Assembly: GCA_038228295.1 (NCBI GenBank)
Contig: JBBRPH010000014.1
Span: forward strand, 26,439-90,438
From: JAICKM01 sp038228295
Lineage (GTDB): Bacteria; Chloroflexota; Chloroflexia; QHBQ01; JAICKM01
Direction: 5' to 3'
DNA length: 64,000 bases
Below, one piece after another: positions 35,692 through 44,600 of this stretch. A model generated the notes under the pieces. It had not been told where the DNA came from and did not search any database. It saw only the letters and a program-made list of their open reading frames with translations. The position numbers and the translations under genes are program-made. Numbering within the stretch: position 1 is the stretch's first letter; each line of letters starts with the position of its first letter.

Positions 35692-36849
35692 TTAGTGGGC
35701 CGATTGGATGACCCCCAACTTGTCGGTCAGGGTCGCAGCGTCCAGAATGCCGCTCTGAATCCAGCGGATCACGCCCTGGCGGTCAATGAAAAAGCTGGTC
35801 GGGATCGGTAAGACGCGATACAGCTCTTTGACCGAGCTAGAGCCGGGGTTATCCGGCAGCAGCGGAAAGGTGAGGCCGTATTCGCGCTGGAAGGAGGCGA
35901 TAATATCGGGATCGCTTTCGACGGCCACCCCCAGCACGGTCACACCGGTGCCCGCGCCGCCCGCCGCCGCTTTGGTGCGGGCATACACGGCTTGCAGGGT
36001 GGGGATCTCCTGGCGGCAAGGGTCGCACCAGGTTGCCCAGAAGTTGATCAACACCGGTTGCCCCCGCAAGGCCGACAGGGTGACGGCTTTGCCGTTCCTA
36101 TCGGGCAGCGTGAAGTCGGGGGCCAGCGCTCCCACGCGCGGCGCGGTCGGCTCATCGGGGATGTTGAAGCGCTCGACCTTGCTGGTCCGCTGCAACTGCG
36201 TCACCCAGTCGTTGATCTTGCTATCGCGGGCATCGGTAGTCGCGGCGCCGGCAGTGACATTGAGGCCCATGTATTTGTTGACCAGCACCACATCGCGCTG
36301 TTCATCATAGAAATCGGCATGGCTCAGGCCGTAGCCTTTAAGCGCTGTTTCCAACTGCGCGGGAGTTTTGTTGTTGCGCTCCAGCAGCACCTGGACAAAG
36401 CGATCTACATCGGTATCACTCACTGTGACGCCCGCCCGCAGGGCATCCTGGACCCGCATCCGGGTATCAATCAGGCTTTGCAAGGTGCTGCCCCGGCTGG
36501 GGGTGACCTCTTTGCCGTTCAGCAGCGCGGTGAGGGCGCGATTGACCAGCACTTCGCGGTCCACTTGCGCGCCGGTGATCACCTCACCGTTGACACGGGC
36601 CAGGGCGTCGGGCGGCGGCTGGGCGCTGACCCAGGAGAACGCGAACAGGGCGGCCACGATGACGCCGGCCGCGATCACCAGCGCCCCCAGCACGCGGTTT
36701 TGCCGGGCGCCGGCGCGAACCACCGGGCGCGGGGCCGGCGGGCGGGGAGCCGTTATGGGGGCCGGGGTGCTGTCCACAGCGCGTTGTCCCCGCCGGATCT
36801 CGACGCCAAAGCCGGGGTCGGCGGACTGGTTCGAGGATGCGTTTTTCAT
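35692..36849 (-). CDS. SurA-like chaperone-TlpA/thioredoxin fusion, membrane anchored
   Basis: 385 residues. One membrane helix (VLGALVIAAGVIVAALFAF, about 53-71) tethers an extracytoplasmic SurA N-terminal-like region (about 83-215; 'ARVNGEVITGAQVDREVLVNRAL', 'LIDTRMRVQDALRAGVTVSDTDVDRFVQVLL') without a PPIase domain. A TlpA/ResA thioredoxin domain (about 240-380) follows with LINFWATWCDPCRQEIPTLQ; the CxxC is WCDPC. It probably receives electrons from the CcdA encoded just upstream (1-nt gap) and reduces or isomerises exported thiol proteins. Confidence 0.9.
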   Translation of the reverse strand: MKNASSNQSADPGFGVEIRRGQRAVDSTPAPITAPRPPAPRPVVRAGARQNRVLGALVIAAGVIVAALFAFSWVSAQPPPDALARVNGEVITGAQVDREVLVNRALTALLNGKEVTPSRGSTLQSLIDTRMRVQDALRAGVTVSDTDVDRFVQVLLERNNKTPAQLETALKGYGLSHADFYDEQRDVVLVNKYMGLNVTAGAATTDARDSKINDWVTQLQRTSKVERFNIPDEPTAPRVGALAPDFTLPDRNGKAVTLSALRGQPVLINFWATWCDPCRQEIPTLQAVYARTKAAAGGAGTGVTVLGVAVESDPDIIASFQREYGLTFPLLPDNPGSSSVKELYRVLPIPTSFFIDRQGVIRWIQSGILDAATLTDKLGVIQSAH

Positions 36850-36850
36850 G

Positions 36851-37621
36851 TTATAGCCCTAATTGCCACTGCGGCAAGAACTGGTTAAGCCAGGTCACGC
36901 GGTCCGATACCAGCAGCAGGCCCATCCCCAGCAACAGCGCGCCGCTGATCAGGGAGATGGGGTTGAGGCCGGCCAGCAGGGTACGCCCGGCCACACGCAG
37001 GTCGAAGGTCCGCATCATCACCTTACGCAGCCAGACGGTCAGTTGCCGACCGACCAGCGCGGTAAGGATAAAAGGGATGCCGAGGCCCAGCGAATAGGCC
37101 AGGAACAGCGGCATGGTCGCACTGGGCGGCTGGTTGGCAGCCAACGACAGCATCGCACCCAAGATCGGCCCCACGCAGGGCGTCCAGCCGAGGGCAAAGC
37201 CGGTGCCGATCAGCAGCGAGCGCAAGTAGCCGAGCCGTTTACTGGGCTTCAACTCCAGCCGCTTTTCATAGTTGAGTAGGGGGATGTTGAATACGCCCAG
37301 TGTATGTAGGCCAAACACGATCAGCAGTATGCCGCTAATCCACTGCAACAACACGCGGTTGTCCTGCATCAGGCTACCCAGCAGCGTGGCACCGGCGCCG
37401 AAGATCAGCACAAAGACCAGCGAAAAGCCCAACACAAACGACAGCGCGTGCAGCAGCACCACCGCACGCGGGGCTAACAGCCGCCCGCTCTGCTTGTCGA
37501 GCGAGGCGCCCGTCATATAGCCCAGATATACCGGCACCAACGGCAGCACACAGGGCGAGGCAAACGACACAAAGCCCGCGCCGAACGCCACCGCCAGATT
37601 CAGTTCAATTCCACTCGCCAT
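36851..37621 (-). CDS. ccdA: Cytochrome c biogenesis/thiol-disulfide transmembrane protein CcdA
   Basis: 256 residues from the ATG at 37621 with GGGGGA upstream. Six helices, with the redox cysteines in 'FVSFASPCVLPLVPVYLGYMTG' and 'FALGWTPCVGPILGAMLS', the canonical CcdA pair. It moves reducing power from cytoplasmic thioredoxin to outside partners, here evidently the fused TlpA-like protein encoded 1 nt downstream. Confidence 0.94.
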   Translation of the reverse strand: MASGIELNLAVAFGAGFVSFASPCVLPLVPVYLGYMTGASLDKQSGRLLAPRAVVLLHALSFVLGFSLVFVLIFGAGATLLGSLMQDNRVLLQWISGILLIVFGLHTLGVFNIPLLNYEKRLELKPSKRLGYLRSLLIGTGFALGWTPCVGPILGAMLSLAANQPPSATMPLFLAYSLGLGIPFILTALVGRQLTVWLRKVMMRTFDLRVAGRTLLAGLNPISLISGALLLGMGLLLVSDRVTWLNQFLPQWQLGL

Positions 37622-37634
37622 AGATCCCCCATCG

Positions 37635-37696
37635 TGATGCGTAAACCGTAATGCGTCAATTGATTGCAATAGCGCACTAATAAATCCGCATTACAT
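37635..37696. repeat. Degenerate heptamer-like stretch
   Basis: An AT-richer spacer with loosely repeated 7-mers (TGATGCG, TAATGCG; CGCATTA, CATTTTA). Resemblance to the other arrays is weak and could be chance. Confidence 0.35.
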
Positions 37697-37697
37697 T

Positions 37698-38657
37698 TTA
37701 CGTCGCCCGCGCCGGCAAAGGCGGCGCAGCCGCTAAGATGCGACCCTGATCCAGCACGATGCCGATCCAGGGATAGAGCAGGCGTACTACGGCATAGCCG
37801 AACAGCGTGCCGCTGATGATACGCAGCCACCAGTTGAGCGTACCGACCGCATCGCCCAGCGAAAACGCGCTGAACTGCCCGCCGGTCAGCGTATTAAACC
37901 AAGCGTTAGTCTCGCGCAGGCCGAGCAAATGGCTGAAGCCGTCGAGGCCCAGCGGCACCAACAGCAGCGCAAACACGGGCCAGGCCATTGGGCGTAGCAA
38001 CCAGCCGAGCCGCCCGTCGGCGCCGGCCTGCCGCGCCTGTGCATAGATCAAAGCGCCGATAAAGATGGTGGTGTAGATGGCACTGTTGCGCCAGCAGTAA
38101 GCCACCTGATAGCCGAATATAAACGCGGCGCGCTCCGGCAGTTGGTGGCAGAACAGCATATAGGCGGTATAAATCGGGTCGGCCAACGCCCACCAGCCGA
38201 GGCGGGCGCAAATGGGCGCCAGCCAGGGCAGGGCGACAAACAGGCCGAGCAGGGTATTGGCCGCCGCGAGCCAATGGCGGCCCAGACCGTTGCCTGCCCG
38301 GTCAATCACGCCGATCATGCCGGCGGCGGCGGCACTGTAATTCGGCGTGCTGCCTGCGGCGGAGATGGGCACGTTGCTTGCTGCGCCGGTCGGCATCGTA
38401 GCGACCAGCGCACGATACAATTGCACGCGATCCATAGCGGCGGGGGCAGTGAGGGTCGGGCCGCCTTCGACGGCGATCACGGGAATCGTCTCATGGTAGG
38501 CCGCGAACCACGCCTGATCGTCCAGGATGTTGCGCTCCTCCACGATCCAGCCGACGGGCGGCAAGGCAGCGAGCAGGTCACGCAGATGATAGCGCGTGGT
38601 ATCGCACAGCGAGCAGTTAGGCTTTGTATAGAGCAGGATCGTCGGCAAGCGGGCCAC
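37698..38657 (-). CDS. Glutaredoxin-like domain fused to DUF2085 membrane protein
   Basis: 319 residues. The N-terminal ~85 residues are a DUF836/glutaredoxin-like fold with ILLYTKPNCSLCDTTRYHL (CxxC) and 'ETIPVIAVEGG'. The C-terminal half is DUF2085: 'FCHQLPERAAFIFGYQVAYCWRNSAIY' and four to five helices ending near 'GTLFGYAVVRLLYPW'. It sits upstream of ccdA and the thioredoxin fusion, so a thiol-redox membrane role is plausible. The start is GTG 38657; a TTG three codons on has a better-spaced AAGGGG. Confidence 0.85.
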   Translation of the reverse strand: MARLPTILLYTKPNCSLCDTTRYHLRDLLAALPPVGWIVEERNILDDQAWFAAYHETIPVIAVEGGPTLTAPAAMDRVQLYRALVATMPTGAASNVPISAAGSTPNYSAAAAGMIGVIDRAGNGLGRHWLAAANTLLGLFVALPWLAPICARLGWWALADPIYTAYMLFCHQLPERAAFIFGYQVAYCWRNSAIYTTIFIGALIYAQARQAGADGRLGWLLRPMAWPVFALLLVPLGLDGFSHLLGLRETNAWFNTLTGGQFSAFSLGDAVGTLNWWLRIISGTLFGYAVVRLLYPWIGIVLDQGRILAAAPPLPARAT

Positions 38658-38709
38658 CCCTTAGTCGCGTGAAGACCGCGCCGCGCAGGCGGGACTTCTA
38701 CATACTATC

Positions 38710-38738
38710 ATTATACCCGCGCCTGGAGAGAGCGTCAA
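38710..38738 (-). promoter_or_regulatory. Promoter of the redoxin-ccdA-thioredoxin-rhomboid gene group
   Basis: Minus strand TTGACG (38733-38738), 17-nt spacer, TATAAT (38710-38715), about 53 nt before the GTG start. Confidence 0.75.
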
Positions 38739-38803
38739 ACCAGCACGCCCCGGCGGGCTGTCGGTAGGGCCATAGCCGGCGTGCTGCGGGACGGACCCGC
38801 TGC

Positions 38804-38833
38804 TTGACGCGATTTAGAGGCAACCCGTATAAT
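38804..38833 (+). promoter_or_regulatory. Promoter of the GNAT gene, leaderless geometry
   Basis: TTGACG (38804-38809), 18-nt spacer, TATAAT (38828-38833). Only 6 nt separate the -10 from the ATG at 38840, so transcription should start at the A of the start codon. Confidence 0.78.
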
Positions 38834-38839
38834 ACCGCC

Positions 38840-39547
38840 ATGAGTGATGAGACTGCGATGCCGGACGAAGACGACGCGGCGCGGCATGAGGTTGCGCAAC
38901 TGTTGCCGTTGCGCGATGGGCGCTCGGTGTTGCTGCGGACGGCACGCCCACCCGACGCGCACGCGCTGCTGGGCGCGCTTAACGAAGTAGCGAATGAAGG
39001 CCGCTTTCTGCTGCGCCGCGCCTGGGAGATCACGCCCGAACTGGAGCAACGCTGGGTGAACGTGGCGCTGGGCGACAGCGATCTGGTGCTGGTCGCCATG
39101 CTGCTCGACAATCCACACACGCGCGATGAGCAAGAGATCGTCGGCGGGCTGTCGCTGGTGCGGGGGCGCCCGGAGTTTGTGCGCCACACCGCCGAACTGG
39201 CGATGTGGCTGCGGGCCGCCTACCGCGAACTGGGCCTGGGGTCGGCCATGCTCGAATATGCGCTGGTCTGGACGCGCGAACAGGCGGCCATCGAAAAGAT
39301 CACCCTCAGCGCCCGGTCGTCGAACCGGCGCGCCTTGAACCTCTACCGCAAATACGGCTTTGTTGAAGAAGGCCGGCGGGAAGGCTTCATCAAAACGGAG
39401 CAGGGCTATGAAGCCGAAGTGCTGTTGAGCCGCTTCGTCCGAGGGCCGCTGCTGGGCCGCACCGCGGGGCAACCGCTACACGGGCCGGATTTGCGCGGGC
39501 TACCGCAAGACGGTGATGACGACGATATTGGAGACCACGGCGGGTGA
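38840..39547 (+). CDS. GNAT family N-acetyltransferase
   Basis: 235 residues from the ATG at 38840; a longer frame to 38804 would place codons inside the promoter. GNAT fold with 'VLLRTARPPDAHALL', the acetyl-CoA loop region 'WLRAAYRELGLGSAMLEYAL' and 'KITLSARSSNRRALNLYRKYGFVEEGRREGF', typical of RimI/ribosomal-protein-like acetyltransferases. An acidic tail (DGDDDDIGDHGG) is extra. It overlaps the next gene by 4 nt (GTGA). There is no Shine-Dalgarno sequence. Confidence 0.9.
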   Translation: MSDETAMPDEDDAARHEVAQLLPLRDGRSVLLRTARPPDAHALLGALNEVANEGRFLLRRAWEITPELEQRWVNVALGDSDLVLVAMLLDNPHTRDEQEIVGGLSLVRGRPEFVRHTAELAMWLRAAYRELGLGSAMLEYALVWTREQAAIEKITLSARSSNRRALNLYRKYGFVEEGRREGFIKTEQGYEAEVLLSRFVRGPLLGRTAGQPLHGPDLRGLPQDGDDDDIGDHGG

Positions 39548-40392
39548 GAAACACGCAGCTTGATCAGTCGGTGCCCGGCCCCCAGCGCGGGCAAGAAACC
39601 CTGCCGCACGGCCAGACCACGGTGCCGATCCGCTACCTGCCGCCGCTGCTGGTGACCTTGGCGGCGGCGCTGTTTCTGGTGCTGCTGTTCGCGCTCCTCA
39701 GCTATCTGGCCGGCAGTGTTGCCGGCGACAACCTCTTTGGCCCCCAGGCGGTCGGGTTGACTTTCAGCACGGGGGCTTGCGGCCTAGTGACGCTGCTGCT
39801 GGTGGGCGCCACGCTCTATTTCGCTAATGCGACACGCCAAGCGGCCCGCGACCTCCGCGCCCAGCCGGTGACGTGCGACGGCGTGATTGTGCAGCGCCAC
39901 AGCGGCATCGGGCGCAACAGCCAGGCCGATCCGCTGGTGGGCAACGGTGTGTTGCCCCTGGCGACGCGCGGCGGCCGGCGGCGCGGCGGCGGTAACAGCT
40001 TCTGGATCGTGGTGGGCCAGGCCGATGCGCAGGCCACCGCGTCCGCCCGCGTAGACCTCACGCCCGCCACGCCGCCGGCCGCTGCCGAGCCGGTCCGCCC
40101 GCGCGGCTTTGTGCAAGGCAGCGGCGATTGGGCCGCGCAACTGCAACAGGACGCCCGCTCGCCCGCGCCGTCCGCCGCCGAGGAGCCGCTGACCTTGCCG
40201 CCGCCACCGTCGCGACGGCCATTGGGCGCGGGCGAGGTCAACTTGCGCGTAGATAAGCACGTCTACCAGGCGTTGGCTGTGGGCGACCGCGTGCAGGTGG
40301 TCTATTCGCCCTATCTGCAACACGTCTACTATGTGCGCCGCCAGACCGCCGGCGGCGAAATGGTGATCCTGCGGAACTTGGCGCTGATCTAA
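39544..40392 (+). CDS. Hypothetical membrane protein with large soluble C-terminal region
   Basis: 282 residues from a GTG overlapping the GNAT stop. Two helices (about 30-57 and 70-92) are followed by a region with 'TCDGVIVQRHSGIGRNSQADPLVGNGVLPL', an Arg/Gly-rich loop, a disordered Pro/Ala stretch and a final beta-rich segment ('NLRVDKHVYQALAVGDRVQVVYSPYLQHVYYV'). The last part resembles the SH3-like ends of DUF3592-type proteins. Function unknown; it is in one operon with GNAT and a methyltransferase. Confidence 0.78.
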   Translation: MRNTQLDQSVPGPQRGQETLPHGQTTVPIRYLPPLLVTLAAALFLVLLFALLSYLAGSVAGDNLFGPQAVGLTFSTGACGLVTLLLVGATLYFANATRQAARDLRAQPVTCDGVIVQRHSGIGRNSQADPLVGNGVLPLATRGGRRRGGGNSFWIVVGQADAQATASARVDLTPATPPAAAEPVRPRGFVQGSGDWAAQLQQDARSPAPSAAEEPLTLPPPPSRRPLGAGEVNLRVDKHVYQALAVGDRVQVVYSPYLQHVYYVRRQTAGGEMVILRNLALI

Positions 40393-40393
40393 G

Positions 40394-41221
40394 GTGGACT
40401 ATTTCCGCGCGCGCCGGATGGGCCACGCGCTCATCAACCCTTTCGACCTAGCCTCGCCGGCCCTCAAAGCCTACCGCCGCGCCGCCCGAATGTTGCTGGT
40501 GCAGCCCGGTATGCGGATTCTCGATGCGGGCTGTGGGCTGGGCGCGGGCAGTTGGCTGCTGGCGATGCTCGGCGCGCACGTCACCGGCGTGGACTACTCG
40601 ACCGAAGCCGTCGCCTGGGCCACGGCGACTTATAGCGCTGCGCCCCTGCGCAAAGGCGGCCGGCTAAACTACGCGCCGGCCGACCTCAGCACCTGGCAGC
40701 CGGCAGCGGCCTACGATGCCGTCATCGTGGCCGATGTGTTGGAGCACTTCCCCGCCGCCGCCGGCCCCGACCTGTTGCGCCGCTTGTTGGGTGGGCTCGA
40801 CATCGCCGACACGCCCCCCCCGCCGGGCCGGCACGACGGCCTCTTTCTGCATCTGCCGCTCACCGCCAATGGGATGGATTGGCTGCTGCTGATCAAAAAC
40901 GGGCTGTTGCTGCAACGGCTGCGTGGGCACGTGCTGGACCATCACGGCGACCGTACCCACCGGGCGCGCTACGGCCTACGCGATTTGCGGCCGCTGGCCC
41001 TGGCCGCCGGCGGTCGCATTGACTGCCTGGAGTTGCGGGTCTACCGCCCGCGCCTGCGCGCCCTCGAACGGCGCGTCTGTAGCGGCCGGCGCATCCCTTT
41101 TGCGGCGCTCGGGGCCGGCCTGCTCACCGACTGCGATGCGATTCTGCTGCCCGAACTGGTTGCGGTATTGCGCCACGCCGCCCCGGACGCCGCACCCCCC
41201 AGCCCCCCAGCCGGCGATTAG
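40394..41221 (+). CDS. Class I SAM-dependent methyltransferase
   Basis: 275 residues from a GTG one base after the previous stop. Motif I RILDAGCGLGAGSWLLAMLG, GVDYSTEAVAWA and 'YDAVIVADVLEHFP' mark a UbiG/Ubie-like Rossmann methyltransferase. The second half (LLIKNGLLLQRLRGHVLDHHGDRTH, then an Arg-rich region) is unassigned and may bind the substrate. Third gene of a GNAT-membrane protein-methyltransferase operon. Confidence 0.85.
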   Translation: MDYFRARRMGHALINPFDLASPALKAYRRAARMLLVQPGMRILDAGCGLGAGSWLLAMLGAHVTGVDYSTEAVAWATATYSAAPLRKGGRLNYAPADLSTWQPAAAYDAVIVADVLEHFPAAAGPDLLRRLLGGLDIADTPPPPGRHDGLFLHLPLTANGMDWLLLIKNGLLLQRLRGHVLDHHGDRTHRARYGLRDLRPLALAAGGRIDCLELRVYRPRLRALERRVCSGRRIPFAALGAGLLTDCDAILLPELVAVLRHAAPDAAPPSPPAGD

Positions 41222-41671
41222 CACCTTCCGCCGGCCTGCTACCCGCTAGTACTCACCGCATCATAAATACATCTCAGTTACTTCGCTTTGTTTAAAGGGC
41301 ACACTATAGTGAGTGGGATATTTATGCGTAGAGCGGCAACAATACGGGTAAAGATACGTGTTAAGAGTGGTAAGGAGAGGTAAGGAGAGGTAAACCAGTT
41401 ACCTTACCAATTAGTAAGAATATAGTACGGCAAATATCATACCCGAAATTGATCCACTATCGTAGCTCGCATCTATTTGTTTTTTAAACCTATTGTGGTA
41501 CAATTCTAACTAGGGCGCAAGGTAGGTATTACTACCCTCACAACTCCTTAATTTCAAACCCGGTATTCTCTCGCCATAGTTAAGTACAGCGGTGTCTCGC
41601 CGAGAGCGTGGGCTACATCGTGTAGAGTCACCACCGGATTTAGCCAGCATCTAGTCAGGAAAGGAATCGCG
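41222..41671. other. 450-nt leader/intergenic region before the giant surface protein
   Basis: AT-richer than the surroundings. It holds two tandem GGTAAGGAGA 10-mers plus a third partial copy (about 41369-41393), which can fold against the TTACCTTACC just downstream, and a putative promoter at 41477-41504. The remaining ~165 nt before the ATG would be a long leader. No known riboswitch class was recognised and no credible gene is present. Confidence 0.55.
41477..41504 (+). promoter_or_regulatory. Putative promoter of the C25-protease surface protein gene
   Basis: TTGTTT (41477-41482), 16-nt spacer, TACAAT (41499-41504). Moderate match; implies a leader of about 160 nt. Confidence 0.45.
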
Positions 41672-44600
41672 ATGAGTAGTTTTTCGCAAAGTAGCGGGGC
41701 ACGCAAACCGTTGACGCTGTTGCTGACCGCTCTCCTATTGGGCAGCGTCAGCGGCACAGTTCACCCGGCGGGGCCGCCGGCGCCGGTCGCTACGCCTGCT
41801 GCGCCCGCCGGCCCCTTAACCCCGGCCCCGGCGGCGCTTAAGCAACAGGTGCAAGCCGAACTCGGCAAGATGGACCTCAGTTTTGAGGAGAATAAAGGCC
41901 AAAGCGAGGCCCAAGTGCGCTACTTGGCGCGCGGTAAGGGCTACACCGCCTTCCTGACTGATCAGGAAGCGGTGGTGGTGTACAGCGCGCCGGCCAAGCC
42001 GCCGGCGCCGGGCAAAACGAGTGCGGCCGCGGCCGGCCCGCAAACCGCCGTGCTGCGCTACCAGTTGCAGGGGGCGAACACGGCGGCGCGGCCCGTCGCT
42101 GCGGCGCAACTGCCCGGCACGCAGAACTACCTGCTGGGCAACGACCGCAGCAAGTGGTACACCGACATCCACACCTTCGGCAAAGTGTCCTACGCGGGCG
42201 TATATCCGGGTGTAGACCTCGCCTACCACGGCACGGCCGGCGCGCTGGAATATGACTTTGTGGTTGCCCCCGGAGCCGACCCCAGCGCGATCAAGATGCA
42301 CATCGCGGGAGCCGCTAGCGTGACGCTGGAAGGCAACGATCTCGTAATGCAAACGGCGCTCGGCCCCATCCGCCAGAGCGCACCGCGCATCTACCAGGAC
42401 GGCGCGGCCGGCCGCGAAACCGTGCAGGGCAGTTTCAGCCTGCACAGCGACGGCACGGTGGGCTTCACCCTCAGTCAGTATGATGCAAGCCGCCCGGTGG
42501 TGATTGACCCGATCACCTACTCTTCTTATCTGGGCGGCGGTAACACTGGGCGCCCCAGCGACGGCGGCGACTGGGCGATTGATGTGGTCGAAGACAGCCT
42601 ACACAACGCCTATGTCGTCGGCGCAACGGACTCGCTGACCTTTCCCACCACGGCCGGCGCATATCAGACGGTTGCGGTCAATTTCTTCGTCGTGTTTGTC
42701 ACCAAAATCGCGGCGAACGGCAGCAGCAAAGTCTGGTCCACCGTGATCGGCGGCACGGAAGACGGCACCGCAGACCACGGCTGGTACAATGTCGGCACCG
42801 GTATCGTGCTGGATAGCTTGAACGAACCCGTTATCAGCGGCTTCAGCGCCTCGCTTACCTACCCGGTCACGACCAGTCGCGCCAAACAGGGGCCGACCAC
42901 AAGTAATCATTACGATGCGGTCTTGACCAAACTGAACGCAACAGGCACTGGTCTGATCTACTCTACGTATATCGGCGGCGGCACCGCCGGCGATGGGACC
43001 GGTGCCAACGATGACTACGGCTACGATGTCGCCTTGCTGCCCGGCAGCGATACGATAGCCTACTTAGTTGGGGCGACCAATGTCGCCACCGGTAATGTAG
43101 GCGGCACCGGCGGTAGCTTCCCGATCACAGCGGGCGCATACCAAACTAACAACAACGGTAACTCTGATGCGTTTGTCAGCAAAATTGATATGAGCATTCC
43201 AGGGACGCTCACGCTGGGCTACTCCACTTTCCTGGGCAGCACCGGCAATGATATGGTGGGCCTCGACTCGTACTACGGTACGCCACGCGATGACTTTTAC
43301 CATGAGGGCGGCATCGTGGTGGACAACACCGGCAGCGCCTATGTCGCGGGTTATGTGAGCAGCGCTGCCGGCTTCCCCACGACTGGAGGCTATCAGACCG
43401 CTGCGTCTGGTGCTTACGATGCGTTCCTAACAAAATTCGACCCGGCGGGCAGCGGTGTAATGTACTCCACCCTTTTTGGCGTAAGCGGCAACACCCATGC
43501 CAGCGATATCAAGTTCGCTATACCGAGTTCGGCCGCTACCTTCACAACCACCGTTGTCATTGCCGGCCTGGCACAAGGGCTAGACTCCACCACCGCCGGG
43601 GCGTATCAGGCCACGTATGGCGGCGGCAACGGCGATGGATTTATCGCCAAATTCGATACGGCACTGACGGGAGCCGCCTCGCGGATCTATGCCACCTACG
43701 TCGGCGGTGCGAACTTCGACCAGATATTCGGCATTGATACCAACAGCGCCGGCTATATTGGCTTCGGCGGCGGTTCCGACGGCGGGCTAGCGCCTACGGC
43801 TGGTGAACGTGCTTATGCAGGCACCGGTGATGCCTTTGCGGGCATCCTCGATCCCGCCCAGACCGGTCCGGCGCAGCTGATCTACCTCACCTATCTGGGT
43901 GGCGGCGCCTTAGATCGCGCCAGCGCGGTGGATCTATCGGGCACTGCGGCTCCATCGGCCAGCGCCGAAATGATGGTGGTCGGCAACACGCAATCCTACA
44001 ATATAGCCTCCAACTTCCCCGTCACAGTGGGTGCGTTCCAGCCGAACGCCGGTGGCGGCGACCCGACTAGCCCCGGCAAAGCGGAAGCCTTTGTCACCAA
44101 GCTCTCAGTGCCGCTGGCCCCCACCGCCGCACAGATGCGGGGCTTGGCGGCCGCGCCGGCCGGTAACGGCGGCGTGACGGTGCAGTGGACCAGCGCCAGC
44201 GAAGCCGATCATCTCGGCTACAACGTGCTGCGCGCGGATAGCCAAGCGGGCGCGTTCCACATCGTCAACACCGGCCTGATCGGCAAAGATGCGGCGCTGG
44301 GCGGCGGCGCGCACCGCTTCAGCGATGCGCGCGGCACCCGCGCCAGCATCTATAAGATCCAGGCGGTGGATACGCACAACCAGACGCAAGACTCGGCGGC
44401 CTTCGCGGTCGGCAAACTGCTGCCGCCGACCATTGCCGCGCCGAGCCGGGCCGCGCAAGCGGCTGAAGCCGCCGGCTGGGTTGCCGCGAACCGCGTTAGC
44501 CCCGTCCGCAGCAAGGCGACGTCGCTGACCACAACGCCCTACAAGCTGACCGTGGCCCAGAGCGGGGTGGCCCGCGTGACCTATGAGCAACTGCAAGCGG

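Noticed and set aside
41222..41671. Cyclic-di-GMP or other known riboswitch before the surface protease
   Set aside because: The core motifs of GEMM-I/II and other common classes could not be aligned by eye.
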